Shown: positions 13,744-24,857, numbered from the stretch's first letter. The stretch: 64,000 bases of DNA from Anaeromyxobacter dehalogenans 2CP-1 (GCF_000022145.1 NC_011891.1:992001-1056000), one strand, 5' to 3'. Notes: generated from the letters alone by a model not told the origin. Translations and numbers: made by a program.

Positions 13744-13798
13744 ACGGCGCCCTCAGACCGGGGGAACGCGAAATCTCGATTCACGGAGGTCACTTCAC

Positions 13799-14614
13799 AT
13801 GCGTCGTCTGTCGGTCGTCCTGCTCTCCGCGCTCGCCGTGGCGGGATGCAAGAAGCAGCAGCCCCCGCCCCCGCAGCAGCCCGCCGCCGCCCAGCCGGCC
13901 GGCGCGCCCGCGGCCGCGCCCGTGGCGGGCAAGGTCCTCGAGCGCCTCGACGCGCCTCCGTACGTCTACCTCAAGCTGCAGACCGCCAGCGGCGAGGCCT
14001 GGGCCGCCGTCCCGCAGTCGGACGTGAAGGTCGGCGCCGAGGTCTCGATCGTCGGCGCCATGCCGATGAACGGCTTCGAGTCGAAGACGCTGCAGCGCAA
14101 GTTCGACGTGGTCTACTTCGGCACGCTCGGCGGCGGCGAGGCCGCGGCCGCGCCCGCCGGCATGCCCGGCATGGGCGGCGCGGCGCCGGCCGGCATGCCC
14201 CCGGGCATGGGCGGCGGCATGGGCGGCGGCGCCCAGCCCGACATGGCGGCGCAGCACGCGGCCGCCGCGGCGGGCCCGACCGAGGTCGGCGAGGTGAAGG
14301 TCCCGAAGGCCAGCGGCACCGACGCGCGCACCGTGGCCGAGGTGCACGCGCAGAAGGTCACGCTCAAGGAGAAGCCCGTCACCATCCGCGGCAAGGTGGT
14401 GAAGTACAACGAGGGCATCATGGGCAAGAACTGGCTGCACCTGCGCGACGGGTCGGGCACCGCCGGCAAGGACAACGACCTCACCGTCACGACCACCGAC
14501 CGCACCTCGGTCGGCGAGGTGGTGACCGTGAAGGGCACCGTCCGCGTCGACAAGGACTTCGGCGCCGGCTACGCGTACCCGGTCATCGTCGAGGACGCCA
14601 AGGTCGCGAAGTAG
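13799..14614 (+). CDS. lipoprotein with Gly/Met-rich linker and predicted OB-fold domain
   Basis: A 271-residue protein. The signal ends in a lipobox (LSALAVAGC), followed by a Pro/Ala/Gln stretch. Residues about 45-115 (VAGKVLERLDAPPYVYLKLQ) look like a small beta domain; 120-165 is a Gly/Met/Pro linker (GMPGMGGAAPAGMPPGMGGG). The C-terminal 90 residues (VTIRGKVVKYNEGIMGKNWLHLRDGSG) match the style of nucleic-acid-binding-like OB domains found in some exported cytochrome-associated proteins such as NrfJ. The methionines could bind metal; that is only a suggestion. The ATG at 13799 follows GGAGGT. The role is unknown; it is monocistronic and ends at a hairpin. Confidence 0.75.
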   Translation: MRRLSVVLLSALAVAGCKKQQPPPPQQPAAAQPAGAPAAAPVAGKVLERLDAPPYVYLKLQTASGEAWAAVPQSDVKVGAEVSIVGAMPMNGFESKTLQRKFDVVYFGTLGGGEAAAAPAGMPGMGGAAPAGMPPGMGGGMGGGAQPDMAAQHAAAAAGPTEVGEVKVPKASGTDARTVAEVHAQKVTLKEKPVTIRGKVVKYNEGIMGKNWLHLRDGSGTAGKDNDLTVTTTDRTSVGEVVTVKGTVRVDKDFGAGYAYPVIVEDAKVAK

Positions 14615-14640
14615 TCCGCGACTCGTCGTCGAAGCGCTTC

Positions 14641-14670
14641 GCGGGCGCGGTCCTCCGGGGCCGCGCCCGT
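14641..14670 (+). terminator. hairpin terminator after the OB-fold lipoprotein gene
   Basis: GGGCGCGG (14643-14650) pairs with CCGCGCCC (14661-14668), extendable by one pair and a wobble, around a 10-nt loop; a T-containing but not T-rich tail follows. Confidence 0.5.
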
Positions 14671-14690
14671 CGTCGTTCGTGGGCGGGTTG

Positions 14691-14755
14691 CCGACCTGTT
14701 CGGACGCAGGGCTACGTCCAGCGGGCCCTGTCCTGGAGACGGGCCGCCAGGTCGG
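14691..14755 (+). ncRNA. candidate structured RNA (three-way junction)
   Basis: An 8-bp closing stem CCGACCTG (14691-14698)/CAGGTCGG (14748-14755) encloses two perfect 5-bp hairpins, GGACG (14702-14706)/CGTCC (14715-14719) and GGCCC (14724-14728)/GGGCC (14741-14745). Orientation is unknown because perfect stems read on both strands. Such folds arise by chance in GC-rich DNA, so this is a weak call. Confidence 0.25.
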
Positions 14756-15499
14756 CGGTTCCGGGCGCTCGCGGCGGTGCTCGCTCCGCAAGGCCAGTGA
14801 CGTTGGATGGATCGCCGGAACCGGGCCCGTGGGATCGTGCAAGCCGACGCACCGGACGGGCCAGCCGCGCGTGCGGCGCCGCGACGGCGGATCCGGTGGG
14901 CAGCGCAGCGGCTGTCCACGGCGGTGCAGGTCTCGGATCCTGGGGACGTGCCGTGGGCTTGCTTCGCTGCGCGCCGGCGCGACCGCCCGGACCGACTCCG
15001 GTGGCGGCCTGACGTGGATGGGAGGCGTGGTGAGGACCCGCGCGCCCGGCCCCTTCGACCGGTGCCCCTCGAAGCCGCCAGTACGCTTCCCGTCCGCAGC
15101 GCGTACGCCCTCGCCCGCGACCGCGACTGTCAGCGCAGGCGCAGCCCGCGACGCCCCCTCTCGCGCGCGTATCCAGCCGGCGTGCGCGGCGAGCGTGTCT
15201 GAGGCCGCGCGTCGCGCCAGCGATACGCGCGGCCGAGTTCGCGAGCGCGCCCAGGTGTATCGGACGCGATCCGCGCGCGTCCTACGACCGAAGCCCCGCG
15301 CCGAGCATTCCTTCTCCACGTCGCGGGAGCGGGCGAGGGCGGGAGCGCACACGAGGACCCGCACCCACGGCCCCCCGGCTTCGAGCGAACGCAGGGCCCC
15401 CGGAAACACCGGAGCGGACGTCTCCGTGACCCGCCCCGCTGGAGTCGGTCCCGCGCGAGATTCGCCTCGCGGCCCGTTCCACAAACGGCCGGGCTCGTC

Positions 15500-15505
15500 T
15501 AGATT
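15500..15505 (+). promoter_or_regulatory. -10-like hexamer of recQ
   Basis: TAGATT, 9 nt before the TTG start, with TTCCAC 17 bp further upstream as a possible -35 box. Confidence 0.5.
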
Positions 15506-15514
15506 CCGCCGGAC

Positions 15515-17302
15515 TTGGCCAGCGACGCCGACAGCCGCGCCCCCGCGCTCCGGGAGGTGGAGGACGAGGTCCGGGATCTCGCCCGCGCGGCCGAGGTGGA
15601 CGCGCCGGCGGATCCGGCGGCGCGACGGCGCTGCGCGGAGCGGCTCGAGGCGCTGCGGGAGCGGTGGCGCGAGGCGCCGGCGCTGTTCGGGCCGGACACG
15701 GTGGAGCGGCTGCGCGCGGTGGCCGTCGCGCTGGCCCGCGCCCCGGCGGCCGCGCCGCCCGCGCCCGGCGCGGCCCGGGCCCTGCTGCAGGAGGTGTTCG
15801 GCCACGCCGCCTTCCGCCCCGGCCAGCAGGAGATCGTGGACGCGGTGGTGGCCGGGCGCGACTGCATCGGCGTCATGCCCACCGGCGCCGGCAAGTCGCT
15901 CACCTACCAGATCCCGGCGCGGCTGCTGGGCGGGACCACGCTCGTCGTCTCGCCGCTCATCGCGCTCATGAAGGACCAGGTGGACGCCATGGCGCGGGTG
16001 GGCCTGCGCTCCGCGTTCCTCAACTCGACGCTCTCGCCGGAGGAGCGGCGCGAGCGGGTCCGGGCGCTCCGGCGCGGCGAGCTGGAGCTGCTCTACGCGG
16101 CGCCCGAGGGGCTGGAGGCGTCCGTCGGCGACGCGCTGGAGGGCACCGCGCTCTCGCTCATCGCGGTGGACGAGGCCCACTGCATCAGCCACTGGGGCCA
16201 CGACTTCCGCCCCGCCTACCGCAACCTGGCCGGGCTGAAGGCCCGCTTCCGCGCGCCGGTGCTGGCGCTCACCGCCACCGCCACCCGCGAGGTGGTGCGC
16301 GACATCGCCGGCCAGCTCGGCATGGCCGACCCGCTGGTCGTCCGCGGCTCGTTCCTCCGCCGCAACCTGCGCATCTCCGCGGTGAAGAAGGGCGAGGGGG
16401 TGCGCACCCGCGACGCGCTGCTGCGCCTGGTGCGCGCGCGCCGCGGGCAGAGCGGCATCGTGTACGCGCTCTCCCGGCGGTCGGTGGAGGAGACCGCCGA
16501 GCTGCTCCGCGACCACGGGGTGCGCGCCGGCGCGTACCACGCCGGCCTCGAGCCGGACGTGCGCGCGCGGGTGCAGGACGAGTTCCAGTCCGGCGCGCTC
16601 GAGGTGGTCGTGGCGACGGTGGCGTTCGGCATGGGGATCGACAAGCCGGACATCCGCTTCGTCATCCACCGCGACCTGCCGCGCTCCGTCGAGGCGTACT
16701 ACCAGGAGATCGGCCGCGCCGGCCGCGACGGCGCGCAGAGCGACTGCGTGCTCTTCTACTCGTGGGCCGACGTGATGAGCTGGGACCGGCTCCTCGACGA
16801 CGCCGAGCCGGAGGTCGCCGAGGTGCAGCGGCGCATGGCGCGCTCCATGTTCCGCCTGGCCGACGAGGACGGCTGCCGGCACGAGCGGCTGGTGGGCTGG
16901 TTCGGGGAGCGGATCGACCCCTGCGGCGACGCCTGCGACCGGTGCACCGGCGAGGACGTGCTCGCCTCGGCGCCGGCGCTGCCGCGCGGCGCCCGCGAGC
17001 GGCGGGGCGGCGAGCGCGCGCGCCGCGAGGGGGCGGGCCGGGGGCGGACGCGCGCCGAGCCGGTCGAGACCGCCGAGGCGGACGTGGAGCTGTTCGAGGC
17101 GCTCCGCGCCTGGCGCGCCGGCGAGGCGAAGGAGCGCGGCGTCCCGGCCTACGTGGTGTTCTCCGACGCGACGCTGGCGGAGATCGCGCTCCAGCGCCCC
17201 GCCGCCGAGGACGCGCTGCTGGACGTGAAGGGCGTCGGGCCGCGCAAGCTGGAGGAGTTCGGCGCCGCGCTGCTCGCGCTGGTGCGCGCGCACCGCTCAT
17301 AG
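15515..17302 (+). CDS. recQ: RecQ-family ATP-dependent DNA helicase
   Basis: A 595-residue protein. A 90-residue N-terminal extension (Ala/Arg/Glu-rich) precedes the SF2 helicase core: FRPGQQEIVDAV, Walker A MPTGAGKS, SPLIALMKDQV, VDEAHCISHWGHDFRP (RecQ-type DEAH plus aromatic loop), ALTATAT, and FGMGIDKPDIRFVIH. Next come the zinc-binding cysteines (CRHERLVGWF, PCGDACDRC) and a C-terminal HRDC domain (about 520-595, KGVGPRKLEEFG). It unwinds recombination intermediates and stalled forks 3' to 5'. The TTG start is chosen because a -10-like box sits just before it and the N-terminal codons look genuine. The N-terminal extension is unusual for RecQ. It overlaps the convergent downstream gene by 6 bp. 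Confidence 0.92.
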   Translation: MASDADSRAPALREVEDEVRDLARAAEVDAPADPAARRRCAERLEALRERWREAPALFGPDTVERLRAVAVALARAPAAAPPAPGAARALLQEVFGHAAFRPGQQEIVDAVVAGRDCIGVMPTGAGKSLTYQIPARLLGGTTLVVSPLIALMKDQVDAMARVGLRSAFLNSTLSPEERRERVRALRRGELELLYAAPEGLEASVGDALEGTALSLIAVDEAHCISHWGHDFRPAYRNLAGLKARFRAPVLALTATATREVVRDIAGQLGMADPLVVRGSFLRRNLRISAVKKGEGVRTRDALLRLVRARRGQSGIVYALSRRSVEETAELLRDHGVRAGAYHAGLEPDVRARVQDEFQSGALEVVVATVAFGMGIDKPDIRFVIHRDLPRSVEAYYQEIGRAGRDGAQSDCVLFYSWADVMSWDRLLDDAEPEVAEVQRRMARSMFRLADEDGCRHERLVGWFGERIDPCGDACDRCTGEDVLASAPALPRGARERRGGERARREGAGRGRTRAEPVETAEADVELFEALRAWRAGEAKERGVPAYVVFSDATLAEIALQRPAAEDALLDVKGVGPRKLEEFGAALLALVRAHRS

Positions 17303-17878
17303 CAGCTGGGAGGCGTCGAGCTCCATCTCCAGGCGGAACCGGGCGGACACGTCGGCGTCGAACGCCGGGGTGGGCGCGTCGTAGGTGAGCTCCGCCCGCA
17401 CCCGCAGCACGCCGGCGTCCAGGTAGCGCGCCAGGTCCACGCCCGGCGCCCCCGTCACCGCGATGGCGGTGGGCACGGCGATGGCGGTGGGCACGGCGCC
17501 CGACGGGCGGTCGTAGCGGGCGATCGGCACCGGCGCGCCGCCCGCCGGCGGGTAGACCGAGAGGACCACCGCCGCGAGGCCGCGCAGGTCGGTGCCCGAC
17601 CCGGCCGCGAGCGCGAGGTCGACCTGCTCCAGCCAGAGCCGGGAGTCGACCGCCGGATCCGAGAGGCGGTCCACCTCGGCCCCGAGATCGTAGCCGAGGT
17701 CGGTCGAGAGGCAGCCCGGGCCGCAGTTCCCCACGCCGCCCCCGCGGTACGCGGGGAACCGCTGCGAGGGGAGCGTGAGCCGGAGCTCGGGCACCTCGAT
17801 GGTGGCCTTGCCGAGCGGGCCGCACGCGGCGAGGAGCAGGAGCAGGGCGGGGAGGGTGCGGAGGCGGGCGGGGCGCAT
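17297..17878 (-). CDS. lipoprotein of unknown function
   Basis: A 193-residue protein with a signal ending in a lipobox (LLLLLAACG). The mature part contains a CGPGC pair (GGVGNCGPGCLSTD) and a beta-rich pattern. A perfect 18-bp tandem duplication (17461-17496) gives the repeated peptide VPTAIAVPTAIAV. It follows the outer-membrane-like gene at 17887 after 8 bp, so the two are probably one operon and work together in the envelope. No family was recognised. Confidence 0.7.
   Translation of the reverse strand: MRPARLRTLPALLLLLAACGPLGKATIEVPELRLTLPSQRFPAYRGGGVGNCGPGCLSTDLGYDLGAEVDRLSDPAVDSRLWLEQVDLALAAGSGTDLRGLAAVVLSVYPPAGGAPVPIARYDRPSGAVPTAIAVPTAIAVTGAPGVDLARYLDAGVLRVRAELTYDAPTPAFDADVSARFRLEMELDASQLL
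17461..17496. repeat. 18-bp perfect tandem duplication inside a lipoprotein gene
   Basis: Two identical 18-bp units in frame, encoding a six-residue repeat; a candidate site of replication slippage. Confidence 0.85.
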
Positions 17879-17886
17879 GGGACGTC

Positions 17887-18558
17887 CTAGAAGAAGTACT
17901 GGAGCCCGAGCTTCACCGACGGGATGAGCGCCGTGACGCGGGGGTCGCGGTAGGTGACCTGCGTGCCGCCCGGATCGCCGCTGACCGCGGTGCCGGACGC
18001 CTGCGCGCGGACCCAGGCCACCCCGCCGCGCACCGAGAACGCGAGGCCGCGCTGCGAGCCGAGCTCGAGCCCGAGGTGCGCCGCGGCCCAGGCGTACCCG
18101 ACCTTCTTCAGCAGCGGCTTCATGCCGTCCGGCACGCCATCGTTCACGTAGCGTGACACGTCGCCGTCGAAGAAGCGCCCGCCCTCCACCGAGAGCGCCG
18201 GCGAGACCGCCCACTGCCAGGGGACGAGCGCGAGGCCGGCGTGGAGCCCCGGCGCCGCGGTGTTCCAGGCCGGGCCCGCGAACGCGCGCAGCGCCGGCAC
18301 CGGCCGCCACGCCAGCGAGAGCGTGAGCCCCTCCGGCGCGCCGGCGTCGATCGACACCCCGAGCCACGGCGTGCGGGCCGGGGTCGCCCGGGCCGCGAGG
18401 CGCGGAGGCGGGGGGAGCGGCACGTCGTCCGCGGCGGCGGCGGCCGCCGGCCGGGCCGGCGCGGGCGGAGGCGGCAGCGGGACCTCGTCCGAGGCGCGCG
18501 CGGCGGGCGCGCCGGCGAGCGCGAGCGCGAGCAGGAGGGAACGCGAGGGCGGGAGCAT
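17887..18558 (-). CDS. predicted outer-membrane or periplasmic beta-barrel-like protein
   Basis: A 223-residue protein with a signal peptide (SLLLALALAGAPAARA) and then a repeated proline motif (DEVPLPPPPAP and DDVPLPPPPRL), typical of an exported linker. The remaining 160 residues alternate hydrophobic and polar residues and end in LGLQYFF; a terminal Phe is the usual signature of outer-membrane beta-barrels recognised by BamA. The upstream TATCCT is 10 nt before the ATG at 18558, so the start may be leaderless. It is followed after 8 bp by a lipoprotein gene. The function is unknown. Confidence 0.68.
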   Translation of the reverse strand: MLPPSRSLLLALALAGAPAARASDEVPLPPPPAPARPAAAAAADDVPLPPPPRLAARATPARTPWLGVSIDAGAPEGLTLSLAWRPVPALRAFAGPAWNTAAPGLHAGLALVPWQWAVSPALSVEGGRFFDGDVSRYVNDGVPDGMKPLLKKVGYAWAAAHLGLELGSQRGLAFSVRGGVAWVRAQASGTAVSGDPGGTQVTYRDPRVTALIPSVKLGLQYFF

Positions 18559-18568
18559 GGGGTGCGGC

Positions 18569-18574
18569 AGGATA
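18569..18574 (-). promoter_or_regulatory. -10-like hexamer of the beta-barrel-like gene
   Basis: TATCCT on the minus strand, 10 nt before the ATG at 18558. Confidence 0.4.
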
Positions 18575-18690
18575 GCGCCGCGCATGCCGGCCGCGGAACG
18601 TGGGCGACCCTCCCACCCCGCGCCCGGGCGATCCGCCTCCGTGGCGTCCCGGCTGGCGTTCCGGCGCGCTTTCCGCCATCACTGCGGCCC

Positions 18691-19248
18691 ATGGCGCTCC
18701 CCTCCACCCTCCACCAGCTCGACCTCCAGCTCGCGCACGTCGATCGTGGCGTGGAGCGCGCCCTGTCCCTGCGCATCGCGCGCCACCCCTCGGAGACGAT
18801 GGAGCGGGTCTGGCTGCGGGCGCTGGCGCTCGCCTGGCAGTGGGAGGAGGGCATCGCGCTCGGGCCCGGGCTGTGCGAGCCGGACGCGGCCGACGTGCTG
18901 GCGCTCCAGCCGGACGGGCGCGCCGCGCTCCTGGTGCGCGTCGGACGGCCGTCGCCGGAGCGGGTGGTGCGCGACGTGTCCCAGAACGCGGGCGCGCGCG
19001 TGGCGGTCCTGTTCGAGGGACCGCGCACGATGGAGGCCTTCCTCCAGGAAGCCCGGAAGCTCCGGCTCGATCGCCTGGCGCGTGCGGAGCTGGCCGCAGT
19101 AGATCCCGACTTGCTCGGGGCGCTCGGGGCGCACGAGGACCGCCGGCTGAAGGCCGCCCTCACCATCGTCTCCGACCACCTGTACCTCGACGTGGCCGGC
19201 CGCTCGGTGGACGGGCCGCTGCACCGCGGCACCTACCCGGAACCCTAG
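18691..19248 (+). CDS. YaeQ family protein
   Basis: A 185-residue protein, the usual YaeQ length. The core IARHPSETMERVWLRALALAW and the GLCEPDAADV motif match E. coli YaeQ (LARHPSETQERMMLRLLAW, GLCADDEPEAW). YaeQ proteins have a PD-(D/E)XK nuclease-like fold and an unclear cellular role. No Shine-Dalgarno is evident before the ATG at 18691. It is followed by the Suf operon but separated by 176 bp with its own control elements. Confidence 0.9.
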   Translation: MALPSTLHQLDLQLAHVDRGVERALSLRIARHPSETMERVWLRALALAWQWEEGIALGPGLCEPDAADVLALQPDGRAALLVRVGRPSPERVVRDVSQNAGARVAVLFEGPRTMEAFLQEARKLRLDRLARAELAAVDPDLLGALGAHEDRRLKAALTIVSDHLYLDVAGRSVDGPLHRGTYPEP

Positions 19249-19333
19249 TTCCGTCGGCCGGTTACCTCGTCGGGGCTTTCCCTGGCCCGATAGGCATGCA
19301 TCCGCGGCCCCGCCCGTTAAATGAATGGGTATC

Positions 19334-19350
19334 TGGACTGTTTCGGTCCA
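19334..19350 (+). promoter_or_regulatory. inverted repeat in the suf operon control region
   Basis: TGGAC-TGTTTCG-GTCCA, a 5-bp perfect inverted repeat about 75 bp before the Rrf2 gene; a candidate operator for that repressor. A very similar repeat lies at 63215-63232. Confidence 0.35.
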
Positions 19351-19366
19351 TGATGGCTCTCACCGG

Positions 19367-19387
19367 GTGCGCGCACGTGGCGCGCAC
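19367..19387 (+). promoter_or_regulatory. hairpin in the suf leader
   Basis: GTGCGCGC-ACGTG-GCGCGCAC forms a perfect 8-bp stem with a 5-nt loop about 40 nt before the first gene of the operon; it could influence leader stability or transcription. Confidence 0.4.
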
Positions 19388-19424
19388 GCCGTGAGCGCCC
19401 GCTCCGGCCCGCGGAGGCCGATCG

Positions 19425-19894
19425 ATGATCAGGCTGTCGAAGCTCACCGACTACGCGATCGTGATCCTCGCGAACCTGGCGAGGGCGGGGGAGGGCACCC
19501 TCACCGCCCAGGATCTCGCCGAGCGCTCCAAGGTCCCGCTCCCGACGGTCTCCAAGCTCTGCAAGGAGCTGTCGAAGGCGGGGCTCGTGCTCTCGCACCG
19601 CGGGCGGCACGGCGGCTACGGGCTCGCCCGGCCGGCCGACGCCATCTCCATCGCGGAGATCGTCGAGGCGCTGGAGGGCCCCATCGCGCTCACCTCGTGC
19701 GTGGAGCCCGGCGCGCAGCCCGACGCGTGCGGCCTCGAGGCGACCTGCCCGGCCAAGGCGAGCTGGGACCCCGTCTCCCGCGCCATCCAGGGCGCGCTGC
19801 GAGGGCTGCCGCTCTCGTCCATCGTCCTGCAGCACTCCAACGACCCGAAGAACGCCGACACCGTGGACGTCGTCACCCTGGGAGCCCACGTCTC

Positions 19895-19898
<4 letters not shown>
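19425..19898 (+). CDS. Rrf2-family regulator of the SUF operon
   Basis: A 157-residue protein beginning [20 protein letters not shown], the characteristic Rrf2/IscR N-terminal winged helix. The central region has [30 protein letters not shown]. Three cysteines ([17 protein letters not shown]) lie where IscR binds its [2Fe-2S] cluster, so it probably senses Fe-S status and represses or activates the genes behind it. It is the first gene of the operon and overlaps sufB by 4 bp. A GGAGG motif precedes the ATG. Confidence 0.92.
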
Positions 19899-21334
<1,436 letters not shown>

Positions 21335-21414
21335 TGCCCAGGAGCTTCGGAGCGTTCCGATCACCGCGCAGAAGCGCCGTGGGCATGTCGCTGGAAGGGA
21401 GCGTCGGGTAGGCC

Positions 21415-22217
<803 letters not shown>

Positions 22218-22221
<4 letters not shown>

Positions 22222-23531
22222 CCCCGGCGGAGCAGAGCCTGGCGGCCGCGTTCCGCGGCGGCGCGGGCGAGCCGGCCTGGCTGGCGGACGCGCGCGCGGG
22301 TGCGCTCGCGGCCTTCCGCGCGGCCGGCCTGCCCACCCCCCGCCACGAGGACTGGCGCTTCACCAGCCTGGCCGCGCTCTCGACGCTGTCGCTCGCGCCC
22401 GCGCCGGACGACGGCGAGGGCCCCGCGCGCGCGCTGCTCGCCGGCCGGCCCGCGCCCGAGGGCGCGCGCCTGGTGTTCGAGAACGGCCGCTTCCGCCGCG
22501 AGCTGTCGAGCGGGGCGCCGCTCCCGGCCGGCGCGGTCCTGGGGAGCCTGGCGGACGCGCTCCGCCACGCGCCCGAGGCGGTGCGGCCGCACCTCGGCCG
22601 CCTGGCCCGCGTGGACGGGCTCGCGTTCACCGCGCTGAACGGCGCCCTGCTGGAGGACGGCGCGTTCCTGCTGCTGCCCCCGGGCGCGCGCGTGGAGGCG
22701 CCCATCGAGCTCGTCTTCGCGACCGGCGCGGCCGGGCGCGCGGTGGCGGTGCACCCGCGGGTGCTGGTGGTGGCCGGCGAGGGCGCCCGGGCCACGCTCG
22801 CGGAGGTGCACCTCGGAACGAGCGACACGTACCTCGCCAACTCGGTGACGGAGCTGGTGCTGGGCGAGGGCGCCGAGATCGAGCACCTCCGGCTCCAGGA
22901 CGAGGGCGCGCGCGCGTTCCACGTGAGCGCGCTGTTCGCCGAGCAGGCGGCCCGCTCGCGCCTCACCGCGCACGGCCTGGCGCTGGGGGGGCAGCTCGCG
23001 CGCAGCGAGGTGCGGGCGCGGCTGGCCGGCGAGGGCGCGGAGCTGGCCGTTTCGGGGCTCTACATGGCCGACGGCGCGCGCACCACCGACGCGTTCACCT
23101 GGGTGGAGCACGCGGTCCCGCGCTGCACCACCACCGAGACGTACAAGGGCATCCTGGACGGCCGCGCGCGCGGCGTGTTCGCCGGGCGGATCGTGGTCCA
23201 GCCGGGCGCGCAGAAGACCAGCGCGCGCCAGATGAACTCGAACCTGCTCCTCTCCGACGACGCCATCGTGGACACGAAGCCCCAGCTCGAGATCTTCGCG
23301 GACGACGTGAAGTGCGGCCACGGCGGCACCGTGGGCCAGCTCGACGAGGCGGCGCTGTTCTACCTGCGCTCGCGCGGGGTGGAGGAGGCCGAGGCCCGCA
23401 GCCTGCTCATCTGGGCGTTCGCGGCGGAGATGGTGGACCTGGTGCGGCCGGCCGGCCTGCACGCGCGCGCGCGGGAGCTCGTCGCGGCGCGGCTGCCGGC
23501 GGGGCGGAAGGTGCTGGAGGCGGCGGCATGA
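22218..23531 (+). CDS. sufD: SufD, Fe-S cluster scaffold subunit
   Basis: A 437-residue SufB paralogue with a GTG start overlapping the sufC stop. The C-terminal half is most conserved: TTTETYKGILDGRARGVFAG, ARQMNSNLLLSDDAIVDTKP, DDVKCGHGGTVGQLDEAALFYLRSRG, containing the cysteine and histidine that help bind the nascent cluster. The N-terminal part is more variable, with a PRHEDWRFT motif. It pairs with SufB on the SufC dimer. It overlaps sufS by 4 bp. Confidence 0.96.
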
Positions 23532-24817
23532 GCACGGCGGAGGCACAGGCGGCCGGCGGGCGGGCGGCGCGGCCGGAGGCGCGCGAGGGCGCGCGCGGCG
23601 CGTTCGACGTCGAGCGGGTGCGGGCCGAGTTCCCCATCCTGGCGCGGCCGGTGCGGGGCAAGCCGCTCGCGTACCTGGACAGCGCCGCCACCGCGCAGAA
23701 GCCGCGCGCGGTGATCGACGCGGTCCGCCGCTACTACGAGGAGGACAACGCGAACGTGCACCGCGGGGTCCACCTGCTCTCCGAGCGCGCCACCCGCCTC
23801 TACGACGGGGCGCGCGTGAAGGTGGCCCGGTTCCTGGGGGCGAGCGATCCGCACGAGGTGGTGTTCGTGCGCGGCACGACCGAGGCGGTGAACCTGGTGG
23901 CGCAGACGTTCGGGCGCCAGCGGGTCGGGCCCGGCGACGAGATCCTCGTCACCGAGCTCGAGCACCACTCGAACATCGTGCCGTGGCAGCTCCTCTGCCA
24001 GGAGAAGGGCGCCACGCTGCGCGCCGCGCCGGTGTCGGACGCGGGCGACCTCGACGTGGAGGCGCTCGACCGGATGATCGGGCCGCGCACGCGCCTCGTG
24101 GCGGTGGCCCACGTCTCGAACGCGCTCGGCACGGTGAACCCGGTGGCCGAGATCGTGGCGCGCGCGCACGCGAAGGGCGTGCCGGTGCTGGTGGACGGCG
24201 CCCAGGCGGTGCCGCACCTCGCGGTGGACCTGCCCGCGCTCGGCGCCGACTTCTACGCGTTCAGCGGCCACAAGCTGTACGGGCCGACCGGCATCGGGGT
24301 GCTGTGGGGGCGCAAGGCGCTCCTCGACGCGCTGCCGCCGTGGCAGGGCGGCGGCGACATGATCCTCTCGGTCTCCTTCGAGAAGACCACGTTCAACGCG
24401 GTCCCGCACCGGTTCGAGGCCGGCACGCCGAACATCGCGGGCGCGGTCGGGCTCGCGGCCGCCATCGACTGGCTCTCCGCGGTCGGGCTGGAGGCGGCGG
24501 CGGCGCACGAGGACGCGCTCATCGCCCACGCGCTGGACGCGCTCCGCGAGGTCCCCGGGATCCGCCTGATCGGCACGCCGCGGCGGCGGGCCGGCGTCAT
24601 CTCGTTCCTCCCGGGCGACGTCCACCCGCACGACGCCGGCACCATCCTCGATCGCCACGGGGTGGCGGTCCGCGCCGGGCACCACTGCGCCCAGCCGCTC
24701 ATGCGGCGCATGGGCGTGGCGGCCACGGTGCGCGCCTCCTTCGCCGCGTACAGCACGCGGGCCGACGTGGACGCGCTCGTCCGCGGCCTGCACGCGGTCC
24801 GGGAGGTGTTCGCGTGA
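23528..24817 (+). CDS. sufS: SufS, group II cysteine desulfurase
   Basis: A 429-residue PLP enzyme that provides sulfur for cluster assembly by removing it from L-cysteine. The PLP lysine is in FSGHKLYGP, the substrate-binding ELEHHSNIVPW is present, and the persulfide cysteine is in RAGHHCAQPLMRR. An Ala/Arg-rich N-terminal extension of about 25 residues precedes the normal family start. The next gene encodes SufU, the usual sulfur acceptor of such enzymes. It overlaps sufD by 4 bp. Confidence 0.96.
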   Translation: MSTAEAQAAGGRAARPEAREGARGAFDVERVRAEFPILARPVRGKPLAYLDSAATAQKPRAVIDAVRRYYEEDNANVHRGVHLLSERATRLYDGARVKVARFLGASDPHEVVFVRGTTEAVNLVAQTFGRQRVGPGDEILVTELEHHSNIVPWQLLCQEKGATLRAAPVSDAGDLDVEALDRMIGPRTRLVAVAHVSNALGTVNPVAEIVARAHAKGVPVLVDGAQAVPHLAVDLPALGADFYAFSGHKLYGPTGIGVLWGRKALLDALPPWQGGGDMILSVSFEKTTFNAVPHRFEAGTPNIAGAVGLAAAIDWLSAVGLEAAAAHEDALIAHALDALREVPGIRLIGTPRRRAGVISFLPGDVHPHDAGTILDRHGVAVRAGHHCAQPLMRRMGVAATVRASFAAYSTRADVDALVRGLHAVREVFA

Positions 24818-24857
24818 CCGCGTCCCGTCGCCGCCGACCGTCCCAGGGAGCCTGCCC

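Larger units (their letters stand above)
14615..15514. other. 900-bp region without a supported gene
   Basis: No frame here shows the codon bias of the surrounding genes, and no family was recognised on either strand. It contains the terminator at 14641, a possible three-way-junction RNA at 14691-14755, and a 7-bp hairpin GGCCCGT/ACGGGCC (14824-14830 with 14856-14862) with a nested GTGC/GCAC pair. From about 14900 to 15490 I see nothing interpretable apart from the recQ promoter at the end. It may be a decayed gene or a non-coding RNA locus. Confidence 0.5.

Noticed and set aside
14679-15515. N-terminal extension of RecQ using an upstream start in an open frame
   Set aside because: Codon bias is poor before 15515 and a -10-like box sits at 15500, so the downstream TTG is preferred.
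17461-17496. Sequencing or assembly duplication in the lipoprotein gene
   Set aside because: The repeat is an in-frame multiple of three and the protein continues normally, so I treat it as real.
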